This document shows positions 23,600 to 36,323 of a stretch of 64,000 nucleotides of DNA, piece after piece. Made by a program: the position numbers and the translations under genes. The notes beneath the pieces were generated by a model that saw only the letters and a program-made list of their open reading frames with translations, ran no database searches and was not told where the DNA came from. Position 1 is the first letter of the stretch. Every line of letters begins with the position of its first letter. Source of the stretch: Azadirachta indica (Eukaryota; Streptophyta; Magnoliopsida; Sapindales; Meliaceae); assembly GCA_022749755.1 (NCBI GenBank), contig CM040452.1, forward strand, positions 8,698,350 through 8,762,349, in the 5' to 3' direction.

Positions 23600-24710
23600 G
23601 GGAAAAATCATATATAATTCTTTTTTCAATGAGAAATCATATATAAGAGTGGTTGAACAGGAAAAGGAAAAAAATTCTCAAAAGATTCATCATTTCTCAT
23701 TTCTTAAAATTTGACTATCATATATAATTCCTTTTTCAATGATAAATCATAAGTACGCCTTCGCTGCAGGTTTGAAAAATCTTACAATCTTGACCTAGAA
23801 AAATTTAACAGTGGAATCTAGCATTTAATCTTCAGAAAATTCATAGTTATTTTTTGCAAATTCAATTGTTTGTTTTCAAAATACAACGAAGATAAGTTCA
23901 TGAAATATTATTTCTAAAAAGTATAATCAAATGAATTAGTAAAATATTAAAATATATATTTTGGTTAAAAAAATAATCTTAAGCTTATAAGTGCAAAATA
24001 ATCACTAATTCAAAGAAACATTTATACGTATGATTAATCACCTAAATGCATGTCTTGAATTCTTTAAGCTAAACTTAAACTTGCTCATAGTTTCCAATTT
24101 GTTTTTCATTGATGTCTTGGTTTTGGATATATATTATTTTGATAATCAATTATAATCCAAATCTCACTATTAAAAATTTTTAAAAAACATGCTAAAAGAA
24201 GAATATGGTTAATTAAGGATGTCAATGTTTATTATCGATAAAGTAAAAGCATATGAAGCCCTAAGGCTAACACAACTTAGAGTATAAAATGAGATTTCTT
24301 AAGTTATGTAATTGTATTTATAAAAATAAGTTACTTATATGTTAGTAATATTATTAATGATATGATGAAAGTGAAAAAGTACTGATTTGCTAGAGTTTGT
24401 CAATTATATCTTTTTGCAAGTCATGTTATAGTAAATCTATTTGAGGCATAAAAATATTTATTTAGAATGTTCATTTTGGATATTAGTCTAAATTTACGTT
24501 GTTTATATATATAATTCTTTGTCAAAAAAATAATTATTTTTATACATATTTATATCCACTGACTTTGACGGAAAATAATTTGTAATTCTTTGTCAAATTA
24601 TAAGGAAAACTCTACTATTTTTTTTTTAAGGTAATGACACTATGATTACTCTCCCGTTTGCCTTTTTTGTTTAACTTCTATAACTTAGTTACAAGTGTAT
24701 GGAAACTCAA
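23600..24710. other. AT-rich spacer, no gene
   Basis: Contains short repeats of an ATATATAATTC...TTTTCAATGA motif near 23610-23750, then A/T-rich sequence. Nothing coding is recognised. Confidence 0.5.
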
Positions 24711-26930
24711 ATTTATCTATCCTTTTATTATATGTACGTGTTTTTAAGTTAAATATATTTCAAATCTTTTAAAAATGATAGAAATAACTCTTTTTATCAA
24801 ATGTTAAATTCTTGAATATCAAATCAAAATGATATTCTATAAAAAAAATTAGGGATACAAATTTTCTGTATACAAACTATAAGATATAAATTTATATTAA
24901 CATTGTTAAATGTAGAGAAAAGAAATATGTCGTTTTGTATTGGCTTGACATACAAAACTCAACTCTATTTGTGCATCTTGTCTTTACTAATAGGGTACCT
25001 AACTTTTAAAAGGTCGGGTTAGCTCAGCCCATTAATTACCTCATTAAGTTCCTATTCACTTGCGCTATGTTATGCTCTAGCCTTCTTCAATTTCAATTTT
25101 AAACACTTTTAAAAGATTTTCATTAATTAAAATTATCAAAATATTATTAATTTTTATTTTCATACAATTATTATTATATATTTTATTTTCTTAATGTTTA
25201 AAATATTTTAATTAATTATTTCATTTTCATGCTGCCTTATGTATATTTCTACTATATTTTAATTAATTATTATTTGTATTTTCTTTTGTAGTGCAGCAGT
25301 TTTCCCCCAACTAACTCAATTGGATATATATATATATAAGTGTATAAAAACCTAAAATTTATCTATCTTTTTATTATTATGCACATGTTTTTAATTTTAA
25401 TATACTTTCAAATCTTTTACGAATGTTAGAAATAAATGTTTTATTCAAATGTTAAATTCTTGAATATCAAATCAAAATGATATTCTGTGAAAAAAATTAG
25501 GGATACAAATTCGGTGCATACAAACTATAAGACATAAATTTATATTAACATGTTAAATGTAGAGATAACAAATATGTCATTGTGTATTGGCTTGACAAAG
25601 CAAACTCAACTCTATTTGTGCATCTTGTCTTACTAGCGGCGTGCCTAACTTTTAGAAGGCCGAGTTAGCTATGTCCATTAATTAGCTCATTAAGTTCCGA
25701 TTCACTTGCACTTTGTTATGCTGTAGCCTTCTTCAATTTCAATTTATAACACTTTTAAAAGATGTTCATTAATTAAAATTATCAAAATATTATTAACTTT
25801 TGTTTTCATACAATTATTATTATATATTTTTATTTTCTTAATGTTTAAAATATTTTAATTAATTATTTGCATTTTCATGCTGCCTTATGTATATTTCTAC
25901 TAAGTTTTATTTAATTATTATTTGTATTTTCTTTTTTAGTGCATTAGTTTTTGCCAACTAACTCAATTGGATATACATACATATATATATATATATATAT
26001 AACTAAAATTTATCTATCTTTTTATTATTATGCACATGTTTTTAATTTTAATATACTTTCAAATCTTTTAAGAATGTAAGAATTAAATGTTTTAATCAAA
26101 TGTTAAATTCTTGAATATCAAATCAAAATGATATTCTGTAAAAAAAATTAGGGATACAAATTCGGTGCATACAAACTATAAGACAAATTTATATTAACAT
26201 TGTTAAATGTAGAGATAACAAATATGTTATTTTTTATTGGCTTGACAAACCAAACTCAACTCTATTTGTGCATCTTGTCTTACTAGCGGCGTGCCTAACT
26301 TTTAGAAGGTCGGGTTAGCTAAGTCCATTAATTAGCTCATTAAGTTCTTATTCACTTGCGCTATGTTATGCTCTAGCCTTCTTCATATTCAATTTTAAAC
26401 ACTTTTAAAAGATTTTCATTAATTAAAATTATCAAAATATTATTAACTTCTGTTTTCATACAATTATTATTATATATTTTATTTTCTTAATGTTTAAAAT
26501 ATTTTAATTAATTATTTGCATTTTCATGCTGCCTTATGTATATTTCCACTAAGTTTTATTTAATTATTATTTGTATTTTCTTTTTTAGTGCAGTAGTTTT
26601 CCGCCAACTAACTCAATTGGATATATATATATATATATGCATATGTATATAAAAAAACTGAAATTTATCTATCTTTTTATTATTATGCACATGTTTTTAA
26701 TTTTAATATACTTGCAAATCTTTTAAGAATGTGAGAAATAAATGTTTTTATCAAATGTTAAATTTGTAAATATCAAATCAAAATGATATTCTGTAAAAGA
26801 AATTAGGGATACAAATTTTCTACATACAAACTATAAGACATAAATTTATATTGACATTTTTAAATATAAAGATAACAAATATGTCGTGTTGTATTGGCTT
26901 GACCCAAGAAACTCAACTCTATCTTTATAT
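24711..26930. repeat. Tandem repeat, unit about 650 bp, 3.4 copies
   Basis: The phrase ATTTATCTAT recurs at 24711, 25357, 26008 and 26663, giving periods of 646, 651 and 655. Each unit also contains TTGTGCATCTTGTCTT, a GGTTAGCT...CCATTAATTA block and, at its end, CCAACTAACTCAATTGGATA plus a TA microsatellite of variable length. The last unit is cut off at about 26930, where the FAR block begins. Confidence 0.92.
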
Positions 26931-27002
26931 ATATATATATACTAGTTCATATTATTAATTACCGAATATTTTTTTATTTTATTTCTTCATATTCTTTTGC
27001 TC

Positions 27003-27013
27003 TTTATATATTT
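27003..27013 (+). promoter_or_regulatory. Candidate TATA box of FAR copy A
   Basis: TTTATATATTT lies about 45 bases before the ATG and is identical in copy B. A short leader would follow. AT-rich context lowers certainty. Confidence 0.5.
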
Positions 27014-27054
27014 CCTCTTCCTTTTTTCATATACACATACACATATATTTCCTA

Positions 27055-30000
27055 ATGGGTTCATTTAGTTTTCTTCAGTTTATGGAGCAGAAGACTATTT
27101 TAGTCACTGGTGCTACAGGCTTTCTAGCAAAGAGTATATATTTCTCTCCCTATCTCTCTCTTTCCCTTTTGCTTCTCTTTTTGTTCACTGATATTTTCAT
27201 GGTGAAATATGTAACAGTTTTTGTGGAGAAGATACTGAGGATTCAGCCAAATGTGAAGAAGCTCTATCTTCTTATAAGAGCAGAAGATACAGAGTTAGCC
27301 ACAAAACGCATGCTTAACGAGGTATAAGTACAGTACAAGTAATGAAATTCTAAGTATGGAAGTTGTTTTAAAAGATGGAGATTTGATGCGACTAGGATAA
27401 TGATGGTGACTTGATGCATTATTTCCCATATATGATATATAATAATCTTGGAATAATGATGAATTATAGCATATACTAACATGATTATCATTAAAATTTA
27501 TAGATGGTAGAGAAGGAGTTGTTCAAAGTCATAAGTGATACATGGAATGACAAGTTAGAGTTTTTTATATCAGAGAAAGTGACTGCAGTACCTGGCGACG
27601 TTTCTGATGAAAACTTGGGAATCAAAGATTATAATTTAAGGGAAGAAATGTGGAAAGCTATAGACTTGGTGGTCAATTTTGCTGCAACAACCACCTTTTA
27701 TGAACGGTACAATACAATAATTTCAAGATCCGTTACTTCTACTTTTTTTCCTTTTGATATTGATCTCCTTCTTTGTTCTTTGGTCAAACTCACCATAACA
27801 GGTACCATAGGTTTGTTTTAGTTTTTTAACCAAAAATAAACAACATTTTAATAAAAAAAAAAAGCAATTGAATTAAGTTGATTATTCAATTTGGTTTTAT
27901 TTAGGTTTCTATTTACATTTCAGTTTATATGAGTTTGAATTGAATTATATAATATTTTTTGTTTTCATTTTCATTTTAAATAGAAGAAAATTAGATTAAA
28001 AACTTTTATTTTAAATATTTCTTTAATTTTAGTTCTACTTAATTCAATTTGTAGTTTAATTCAATGAAAACCAAATTGAACTAATCCTATTAGTTAATAA
28101 TAGGAGTGGGCAGCAAAAATTGAAAGTCGAAAAATTGAACTGGACTAGACCAAAACCGAAAGGTTTGATTCAATTTCATATAGTATTTATTTTGAGTTCA
28201 ACTTAGTTTCAAATAGTATCTGATCTGATTTTGGTTCTACTTAGTTTTCAAAAAGTAAAAATTTTTGACTTTATTTCAGTACGCACCAAAAATTTAAACT
28301 GGATTGAAAAGTTTTTTCTTATGTTTATTATTAAAACGACGTAATTTTGAGAAGGTTACAAATGAAATAAAGAAGAAAAAAAATTAAAACTCAAAAAATC
28401 AAAATGGACTTAATCGCAACCTATGAATTTGATTTAGCTCCAATTTGATTTTTTTTTTATATATTTGGTCTGGTTTCAATTTTAATTCCAAAAATGAAAA
28501 AACCAAAAATTTTTTGTCTGGTTTGATTTTAAAGAAACTCGAATTAAATCAAATTGTGCCCACCCATAGTTTTTAACAAAATAAAAAGATAAACAAAATT
28601 AAAAAACAACAAAAACAAATTGAACCAACGGTTCAATGGGATTTCACTTAATTTAATTTGATTTGGGTTTTTTTGCCTTCCGGTAATCAAGATAAAAATT
28701 ATTATTAATTAGGACAATTTATAATACTCGAGATTAAGAAACGAAGTTATAAACTAAATAATTGTTATGCTTATTTCTCTTATATTTGTTTTAGATATGA
28801 TGTTGCATTTGATACCAATACAATGGGAACATTTCATGTACTGAATTTTGCAAAAAGGTGTATTAAAATAAAGATGCTTCTTCATGTATCAACAGGTAAA
28901 ATTTAACTCTGTGTGTGTATTATTTTACTTTAACATATTTCCTTTTAGGCCTCCATCTCCAATAATTTTCTAATTTTATTTTCTTTCGTTGTTAATTTCA
29001 TTCTACAGCTTATGTTTGTGGAGAAAGGTCAGGACTCATATTAGAGGATCCATTTTCTTTTGGTGAAACTCTTAGAGAGACTTGTAAATTAGATATTTTC
29101 TCAGAAAATAATTTGATCAAGGAAAAATTGAATGAACTTCAAATTGAAAATGCCAGTGATACAAAAGTTACATCAACCATGAAAGAATTAGGCAAAGAAA
29201 GGTTTAATTTTGCCTCTATATTTATCTCTTAAGGTAAATAATATGTAATTAAATTTCATTTTATCAAATCATATCTATGTTGTCTTGTCAGGGCTAGGTT
29301 ATATGGATGGCCAAATACATATGTTTATACTAAGGCAATGGGAGAAATGCTCTTAAACTACTATAAAGACAACATACCAGTTATCATTATACGCCCAACT
29401 ATGATTACCAGTACCTTTAAGGAACCATTTTCAGGTTGGATTGAAGGAGATTTGAGGTACGCAATAGAAACTCTTTTGATAATATTAATTAACACTAAAT
29501 AAGTATTAAATTAAGAAATAAAAGTATATTTTTATAATATTAATTAACCCTAAATACGTAATAAATTAAGAAATAAATGTATTTATTCATATGTTTAGTT
29601 ATTTGTTTTAAGATAAAATAGTTGATACACCCCTCTAATTTAGTCTAATTACTCGATACCCCCTACTATTTAAAAATTACCCGTTACATACAACCGTTAG
29701 TTTAACTAACGAAAAATTTTGTTTTTTAAAATATGTTATTAAATTAACCCCGAATCACTTTTTCATAAAATAAAAGACTTTTGTTGATTGTTAGTGGGCC
29801 CCATCAAACATTATTTGAATATATAAAATAAATTACAAATAATTTTTATCAACATTATTTTATTTTATAATTTATAAATAAAATAATAAATATAAAATAA
29901 TTTAACCCCTAGAACACTAACCCTAACCCTTCTTCTTGCAGCAAACTTCTTCTCCTTCCTAACCGATTTCTTCTTCTTCCAGCCGAATTATTCTAACTTT

Positions 30001-32454
30001 AAGATAACTAAATTAAATAAATCATATAAGCGTTATCTTCTAACACTTCAAATTTCACTAATTTCTTATCCTTATCCATTCCAAGATAGCATCAAGGGTC
30101 CTAAAATCAAATCCTTAACCGAACTTTTCTTTTAGATTCCACTGTTCTTCAACCATTACTGCTTTTTTTCACCGAATCCACCTTCCCAGGTTCAACTTCC
30201 ACCAACATCATTCTAATTTCAATAGGTTCCAACAATATTTAATGCCTTCCATCACAAAATAAATTGAAGGATAAAAGAAAAAATAAAAACAAATCCAAGT
30301 TTACAGTAACAAAGCCTGCAAATAAGGAAGACAAACTCGTTGCTGGGAAGGAAAGAGAAAGGGGAAATTGATAAAGCACCATAAATCTCTCATCTTCCCC
30401 ACAAATACACATAGATTTAGCATTTTGGGCTATTTAGATTTTTTAGGGTTTCAGTTGCATGCATTATCCCCACAAATCTCTCATCTTCCCGGTTGATGGA
30501 GCACCATGCGGCTCACCAATCTGGCAACAAATCGGTTTGAAGAAAGAGAGGATAGAAAAGGGAGATCGAAAGAGCATCTAGCAATTCTAGGAACAATGGA
30601 ATCGAAGCTGACTGAACTGGCGACGAAATTAGCGTTTTAACATTGTAATTTGTCAGGAAAGTAAAGAAGAAAGACGGAAGAAAATAAGGAAAATGGTATT
30701 AAGAAAAAATAAAAAAAAGATATTAGTAAAAAATTAAATTTTTAATATTTTATTTAATTTTATTAATATAATTTTTATTTAAATTTTAAATATTTTATTT
30801 AAATTAAAAATATTTATTATTTTATTATTATAACAATAAAAGATAAATTTATCCTTAAAAAGTACAATTTTTCATTACTCAATCTAACGGTTAGATATAA
30901 TGGATAATTTTTAAAATAGTAGAGTATATAAGATATTAGACTAAATGAGAGAGAAGTATCTGTTGTTTTCCCTTTATTTGAATTAATATTAAGGTAAATC
31001 ATAAGCACATGCGAATTAAAACAACACTCGTAATATTTTATATGTAGGTGATACTTAATAATCATTATGCATAAGTTAGCATTCTTTTTTATGACTTTAA
31101 TCCAAAGGGATCCTAGTTTATGTAAATTAATTCAATAAAAACCAAAAGAACACTATTTTAATTATGATTCAATTAAGTTATAAAGGCTAACTTTGTTGGG
31201 TTGTGCAGGACAATTGATGGTCCGATTGTTTTCTATGGTAAAGGAAAATTGAAACTTTTGCTGGCCAATCCTAATACCATCATTGATTTGGTTAGATTAT
31301 TTGTACAATTAATATTATGTTTTTGAATACCTATATACCCTTTCAATGCATGTGTTACTTATAAGGCTATGTTCGGTAATATTTCTAAATAATGTTGTTG
31401 AAACTTATAAAAGTTATGTTTTTAAAAACAATATTTTCAAGAACAAGAAAACATATTTAGTAGTGTTTAGTAAAAATAAGTTTCTAAAATGAAAAATAAT
31501 GGGAATATATTTTATGTTATTTTCGAAATGAGTAAGATAGTTAATTATACTTTTAAAAAAAATTGTATGTAGTTAAGTTTGGAAACATGTTTTTGAAAAT
31601 GCTATTTTTTTAAACTTTTTCATTAAAAATGTAAAAAATAATTTTAAAAAAAAAAACGAAGTTTATAGAATATGTTGTCAACTAAATTTTTTTGTTATTT
31701 TTAAAATGAAAATAGTTTTTGAAAATGCAAACAAATTATTCTTCTCAATTTCTTAAAATTATATATGCAGATACCGGCTGATATGGTGGTTAAGTTAATG
31801 ATGATGTCTATGATAGCAAATGACAATGGCAAAGATAAATCTTCTCTGGTTATTTATCATGTTTGCTCATCTATGAGAAACCCTTTGAGAATCTTAAATC
31901 TTCATAAATTTATGACCCTTTATTTCACAAATACCCCTTACATTGACAAAAATGGAAAGGAAGTTAAAGTTAGCAAGGCTACAATATTGGACTCATCGGC
32001 AAAATTTGATAGACACATCGCAGTTAGATATCTGCTTCCATTGAAGGTACTTTGTATTACTAATTATTTTTGTGTGTAGGCATATTTACTTGCTATTTAA
32101 TTAAAAGTTTAAGCCCAAAAGTAAGAGAACAAATAAACATGTTTAAATTGGTTTAACATTTTCTCTTACAAAACTGAGGACTCAAATAATAGTATTTAAA
32201 CGATTTAATATTTCTCTTTTTATTATAGAGATTCAAATTATTTTAGTTTTTGGCGTTCGTGGAGATTTGAACACAAACTATGAGGTCAAACATATTTGAT
32301 ACTATATTCAATTACGAGTTAACCTAAAAGCTCAAACATTTAGGCCAAGTTATTAAATAACTATAATATTATTGTTTAGGTATGCTCTCTTTTGAATCAA
32401 GTGGTAATAATATAATTCCTTACAGTATATTTGATTTCATAGTTTGTGATTAGA

Positions 32455-32488
<34 letters not shown>

Positions 32489-33070
32489 GAGAATGTTAAA
32501 TCAATTAAATATTATTGTTTGAGTCCTTACTCTCAAACTGAAAATTTAAGTTAAGTGATAATTCAACAGAAGTAATAATTTCACAAAAGAAAATGATGAA
32601 TTATATTATGTTACTAGATCTCTTTCAATATTCTACTAACTTTTTTTGTTTTTCTTTTCAATGAAGGGCTTAAAATTGATAAATTCAATATTCTGCCAAT
32701 GTTTTAAGAATGTTTGCTTAGATTTGGATCGGAAAATCAAGGTCGTAATGAAATTGGTAGAACTTTACAAACCATACATGTTTTTTAACGGCATGTAAGC
32801 GTTCTAACTTTTTGTGCTTACAATTTCACATATTATTAAACACTAATCTTACAATTATATTCTTCATCTTTATAACTAATTATTATCTGTCTATTAATTT
32901 TCAGCTTTGATGACACAAACTCGAAGCAGTTGCACCAGAAAATGATCGACAATGAAATGGAAGCCAATGAGATTAATGCATTTAACTTTGATCCCCAATG
33001 CATTGATTGGGAAGATTACATTATCAACACTCACATTCCTGGTCTTCTAAGACACGTGCTCAAAAGATAA
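27055..33070 (+). CDS. FAR: Alcohol-forming fatty acyl-CoA reductase, copy A (intact)
   Basis: Reduces long-chain fatty acyl-CoA to primary fatty alcohol with NADPH, for wax or suberin; members of this family usually act at the ER. Ten exons: 27055-27133, 27218-27321, 27504-27706, 28795-28895, 29009-29201, 29292-29456, 31209-31290, 31771-32046, 32667-32794 and 32905-33070. All junctions are GT-AG, phases agree and the total is 1497 nt, giving 498 residues, normal for the family. TGATGFLAK (residues 18-26) is the NAD(P)-binding motif, [10 protein letters not shown] (159-168) carries the catalytic Ser161, and [11 protein letters not shown] holds the YxxxK pair Tyr237/Lys241. KEPFSGW and the C-terminal FAR_C (sterile-like) domain follow, ending in [20 protein letters not shown]. 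The start is the first ATG after the TATA-like box and directly precedes the Rossmann motif. Introns 3 and 6 carry transposons. It is the only FAR copy here without an evident defect. Confidence 0.93.
28101..28569. mobile_element. hAT-like MITE in FAR intron 3, copy A
   Basis: About 470 bp with inverted ends TAGGAGTGGGCAGCAAAAA and TTTG...TGCCCACCCATAG. The old FAR pseudogene lacks it at the matching site near 9560. Flanking AGTTAATA/AGTTTTTA could be a decayed 8-bp target duplication, as for hAT elements. Confidence 0.7.
29612..30972. mobile_element. Mutator-like non-autonomous element in FAR intron 6, copy A
   Basis: About 1.36 kb with inverted ends of roughly 90 bp: from 29612, GATAAAATAGTTGATAC...TTTAGTCTAAT...AACCGTTAG, mirrored at 30884-30972 (CTAACGGTTAG...ATTAGACTAAA...GTATCTGTTGTTTTCCC). 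No transposase is seen, and the inside holds CT-rich non-coding DNA. The old FAR copy lacks it near 10605. The target duplication is unclear. Confidence 0.7.
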
Positions 33071-33718
33071 CAAACCAAGTTATGTTACCATATATGGAGT
33101 TTACGACCTTTAAATCTCTTCTTTGGTTAATTTAGTTGTATAAAGCACTCGGATCTTAACCAGTGTTTGTTTGACGAGCATGTTAGAAAGAATGCAAAAA
33201 TATAATAAGATAATTTACTGGTGTTTCTATAGAAGGTGTTGAATGTTTTTCAATTAAATAAAATACAGCCGTATTTATTTGTTGAAGAGTGATGCTGTTG
33301 TCAACCTTTTAAATTCTTCTTAGAACTCTACTTTTTTGTTTTATTTATAATTTTAACCTTATTAAAAATTATATATAAACATCTATTTAATTAAACTCGC
33401 CTATTTTTTTATATTAAATACTCTTTATACTCAGTTATATGTCCGATTCATTAGTACTTATACTAACTTTTAACTTTTATTTACCATTAATACTCTTTTC
33501 CTTTTCAAATCCTAAATTAAATAAATAAATTTTTTTTTTCAATGAATTTTCAAAAACACAGAAGAAAATAAAAAAAAAATCAATTCTATAAACTCTATTT
33601 TCTATAAATTATATAATCAAATTGATTGATATGATATGACGGCTGGTATACATACATATTATGCCACCTTAATTGATTTCAAACACTTCGATGAACAAAT
33701 TAATTAACTAATTTACAG

Positions 33719-36323
33719 ATGATAGGGAAGCACTTGCTCAGGGTTCTGAAGGAAAAATCAGGACCACAGTTTAATTCCATAATCTCAGAAAGATACCCCA
33801 GTTCCTGGAGACATCTCAAGTGAAGATTTGGGATTGAATCAATACTCTGATTTAAGAGAGGAGATGTTGAATGAATTAGATGTCATCAGTAATCTAGCTG
33901 CAACCACCAACTTTGATGAAATGTATAAAAATACACATACATATATTCATTAATCCAGAAATTAAGTATAATAATTAGTTAATTAATTAATTTGTTGTTG
34001 TTGCAGATACGACGTCGCACTGGGGATCAACACCTTGGGAGCTAAGCATGTTTTGAGCTTCGCAAAGAAATGTGTCGAGCTAAAGGTTCTAGTGCATGTT
34101 TGCAGTGGTTAGTATACATAACAATATTAACTTATATTTAATTTTAATTTAATCTTTCTCTTTTTTGTAATAATTTTGAGATATATACATACATACATAT
34201 ACATACATATATATATATATATATATTCAGCTTATGCAGCTGGAGAAAAATCAAAGACACTTAATGGGGCAACTGGTTTAGACATTGATATGGAGAAGGT
34301 GATTGAGCAAGAACTGAATGGGCTACAGGCAGAGGGAGCAACAGAAGAAGAAATTACAGTTGCTAAGAAAGATTTGGGCATCAAAAAGGTTTGCGTAATT
34401 TTAATTAATTAATTAATTGAATATCAAACCAACATTATTCATACTTGCTATAATTTCATTAACTAATAATAAAGTCTCCTATAATTTCATACTTTCTAGC
34501 TAGCTTTCTTTTCTATAAAACACTCCACTAATTATTCATGTTTTTAATTAGATTTGATTGAAAACATTGAAATTACTCGTGGCTGCTCTTTATTGTTAAC
34601 TGTTACGAGAAATTCTGATTCCTCATTTATAGGCCTAATTAATGAGATAAAAGATGTAGGTAAAATTGTCTTAATAAATTTATACACCTAGTCCTTCATT
34701 AATTATTAATATATATTGAAAGTCAAATAATGTAGATGGAAAGATTAAGTGCCTTTGGCTTTTCAATTGGCCGATAAAAAATTTTTATTAATAAAACTTT
34801 TTTAAGTTTTCAAGTGTCATTTGATTGACATTATAAAAGGGTTTTAAAAAATAAAAAAAATTTAAAAAATTTAAAACTTTTTGCTTCTATTCAAAAAAGT
34901 TTAAAATTTGAACTTTTCATAATAAAGATTTTTTAACTTTTTTAAAAGATAAAATTGTTTAAAATATCTTTACTTATTTAAAAGTTTACATTTTTCTTTA
35001 AATTAAAATATTAGAAATTTTTCCATTAAACTAATTACTCAAAAATTATTTGTAATAACCAAACAATTAATAAATTTTTGTTAAAAACTTTACTACAAAA
35101 ATCTTTCCAAGTAAAAAGGCTACTTTAAAAAGATTTATTTGAAAAGTTATACTAAACAAATCTTAAATAAAATAACAAGAAAATTTAGATAAGTCAATTT
35201 TAATAAGATTATTAAATAAATGTGTGATATATATTTTAATTAATTGATTAATTTATTAATTTTTTAAAATGAGAAAGTCTTACATAGAATAAGAGTAAAA
35301 AAATTTATTATTTATAGTTATTTTTAAATTAATAAATTACGAATTATAACAATGATAAAATTTTTAATTAAGTAATATATTTATTGGATTTTCCTGTTGG
35401 AACTGTAATATTTAAGTTTTTGTCCTTCTCAGTTTATGAAAGTTGAAATATTTAATACAAGACTGCAAACTGTAATATTTTTTATATAAAAATAATTGTA
35501 TACACTTGAAACCTTATTCAAAGTAGTGATGTAGCTTTTATTAATTGAATACCTTTCACATTATAATTAGACATTCTAAAAGTTATAAATTTATCATTCA
35601 ATTGATGACCCATATCACCAGTTTGAATACAAATTGAGTCTATTAATTACTTAAGATGCCTATTATTACTCAGGAATATAATAAAGTACATAACCGTAAA
35701 TAAAAATATTTAAAGTTTATAATTATATATATATATGTCAATTATTAAATTAATGCATGCAAGCAGCAATATTTATTTTTAGGGTTAGACACAATTTGAG
35801 TTTATAATACATAGACTAATGTAAATATTTGATTTCTATTTGTTTTGTATTCTTCATATTTTTTATTCAGTCTAATATATATGTGTGTGTGCGTATTCGT
35901 TTGCATGTCCATACGCACATACATGTACGTGGACGTGCATATTTTTATGTGTGTGTGATTAATATAATTAATGAATAATAAATTTTTTATTTTTCAGGGC
36001 AAACATTTGTGGATGGCAAAATACATATGTATTCACAAAGACAATGGGTGAAATGCTTGTGGAAAAATTGAAAGAAAATGTACGTTTAGCAATCAGACTC
36101 TTAACTATCATAATCAGTACTTACAAAGAATCATTCCCTGGTTGGGCTGAAGGTGTTAATTAAATTCAAAGAATTTAATTTAATTTTTTCTTGAAAATAA
36201 AAAGTTTCTTTAATCAAAATTGTATTTTATTTAATTACAGAACCATTGATAGCCTCGCTGTTGGCCTGTGGCAAAGGAAGATTAACTTGTTTTCTTGGAG
36301 ACGTTAAGGGAGTTGTTGATGTG
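33719..36323 (+). pseudogene. Second FAR gene, truncated pseudogene, copy A
   Basis: A different FAR paralogue, starting 650 bases after FAR copy A. Exon-like blocks are 33719-33922 (MIGKHLLRVLKEKSGPQF, later PGDIS and [10 protein letters not shown] in another frame), 34007-34107 ([18 protein letters not shown], ending HVCS), 34231-34388 (AYAAGEKSKTLNGATGLDID), 35998-36152 (WQNTYVFTKTMGEML, ISTYKESFPGWAEG) and 36241-36323 (TIDSLAVG, GKGRLTCFLGDVKGVVDV in a shifted frame). Exons 1-2 and 8-10 are missing. A frameshift between SEK and TPVPGD is shared with copy B, and copy A has one further base deleted there (near 33788). The serine motif reads HVCSAY instead of HVSTAY. It is not present in the old block. 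Confidence 0.88.
34389..35997. other. Intron of the second FAR relic
   Basis: AT-rich, no coding block. Near 35880-35960 there is an alternating purine-pyrimidine stretch (GTGTGTGTGCGTAT ... ATACGCACATACATGTACG) able to form a short hairpin. Confidence 0.5.

Noticed and set aside
26300..26345. GGTTAGCT-like phrases resembling a tRNA D-arm/box A
   Set aside because: No box B at a suitable distance and no cloverleaf can be drawn; it is part of the 650-bp tandem repeat.
24711..26930. Regularly spaced repeats that could suggest a CRISPR array or a satellite
   Set aside because: The unit is about 650 bp and nearly identical throughout, with only 3.4 copies in a plant context; neither a CRISPR nor a centromeric satellite.
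29917..29931. Telomere-like CTAACCCTAACCC
   Set aside because: Only about two repeat units, inside the Mutator-like element; too short to indicate telomeric origin.
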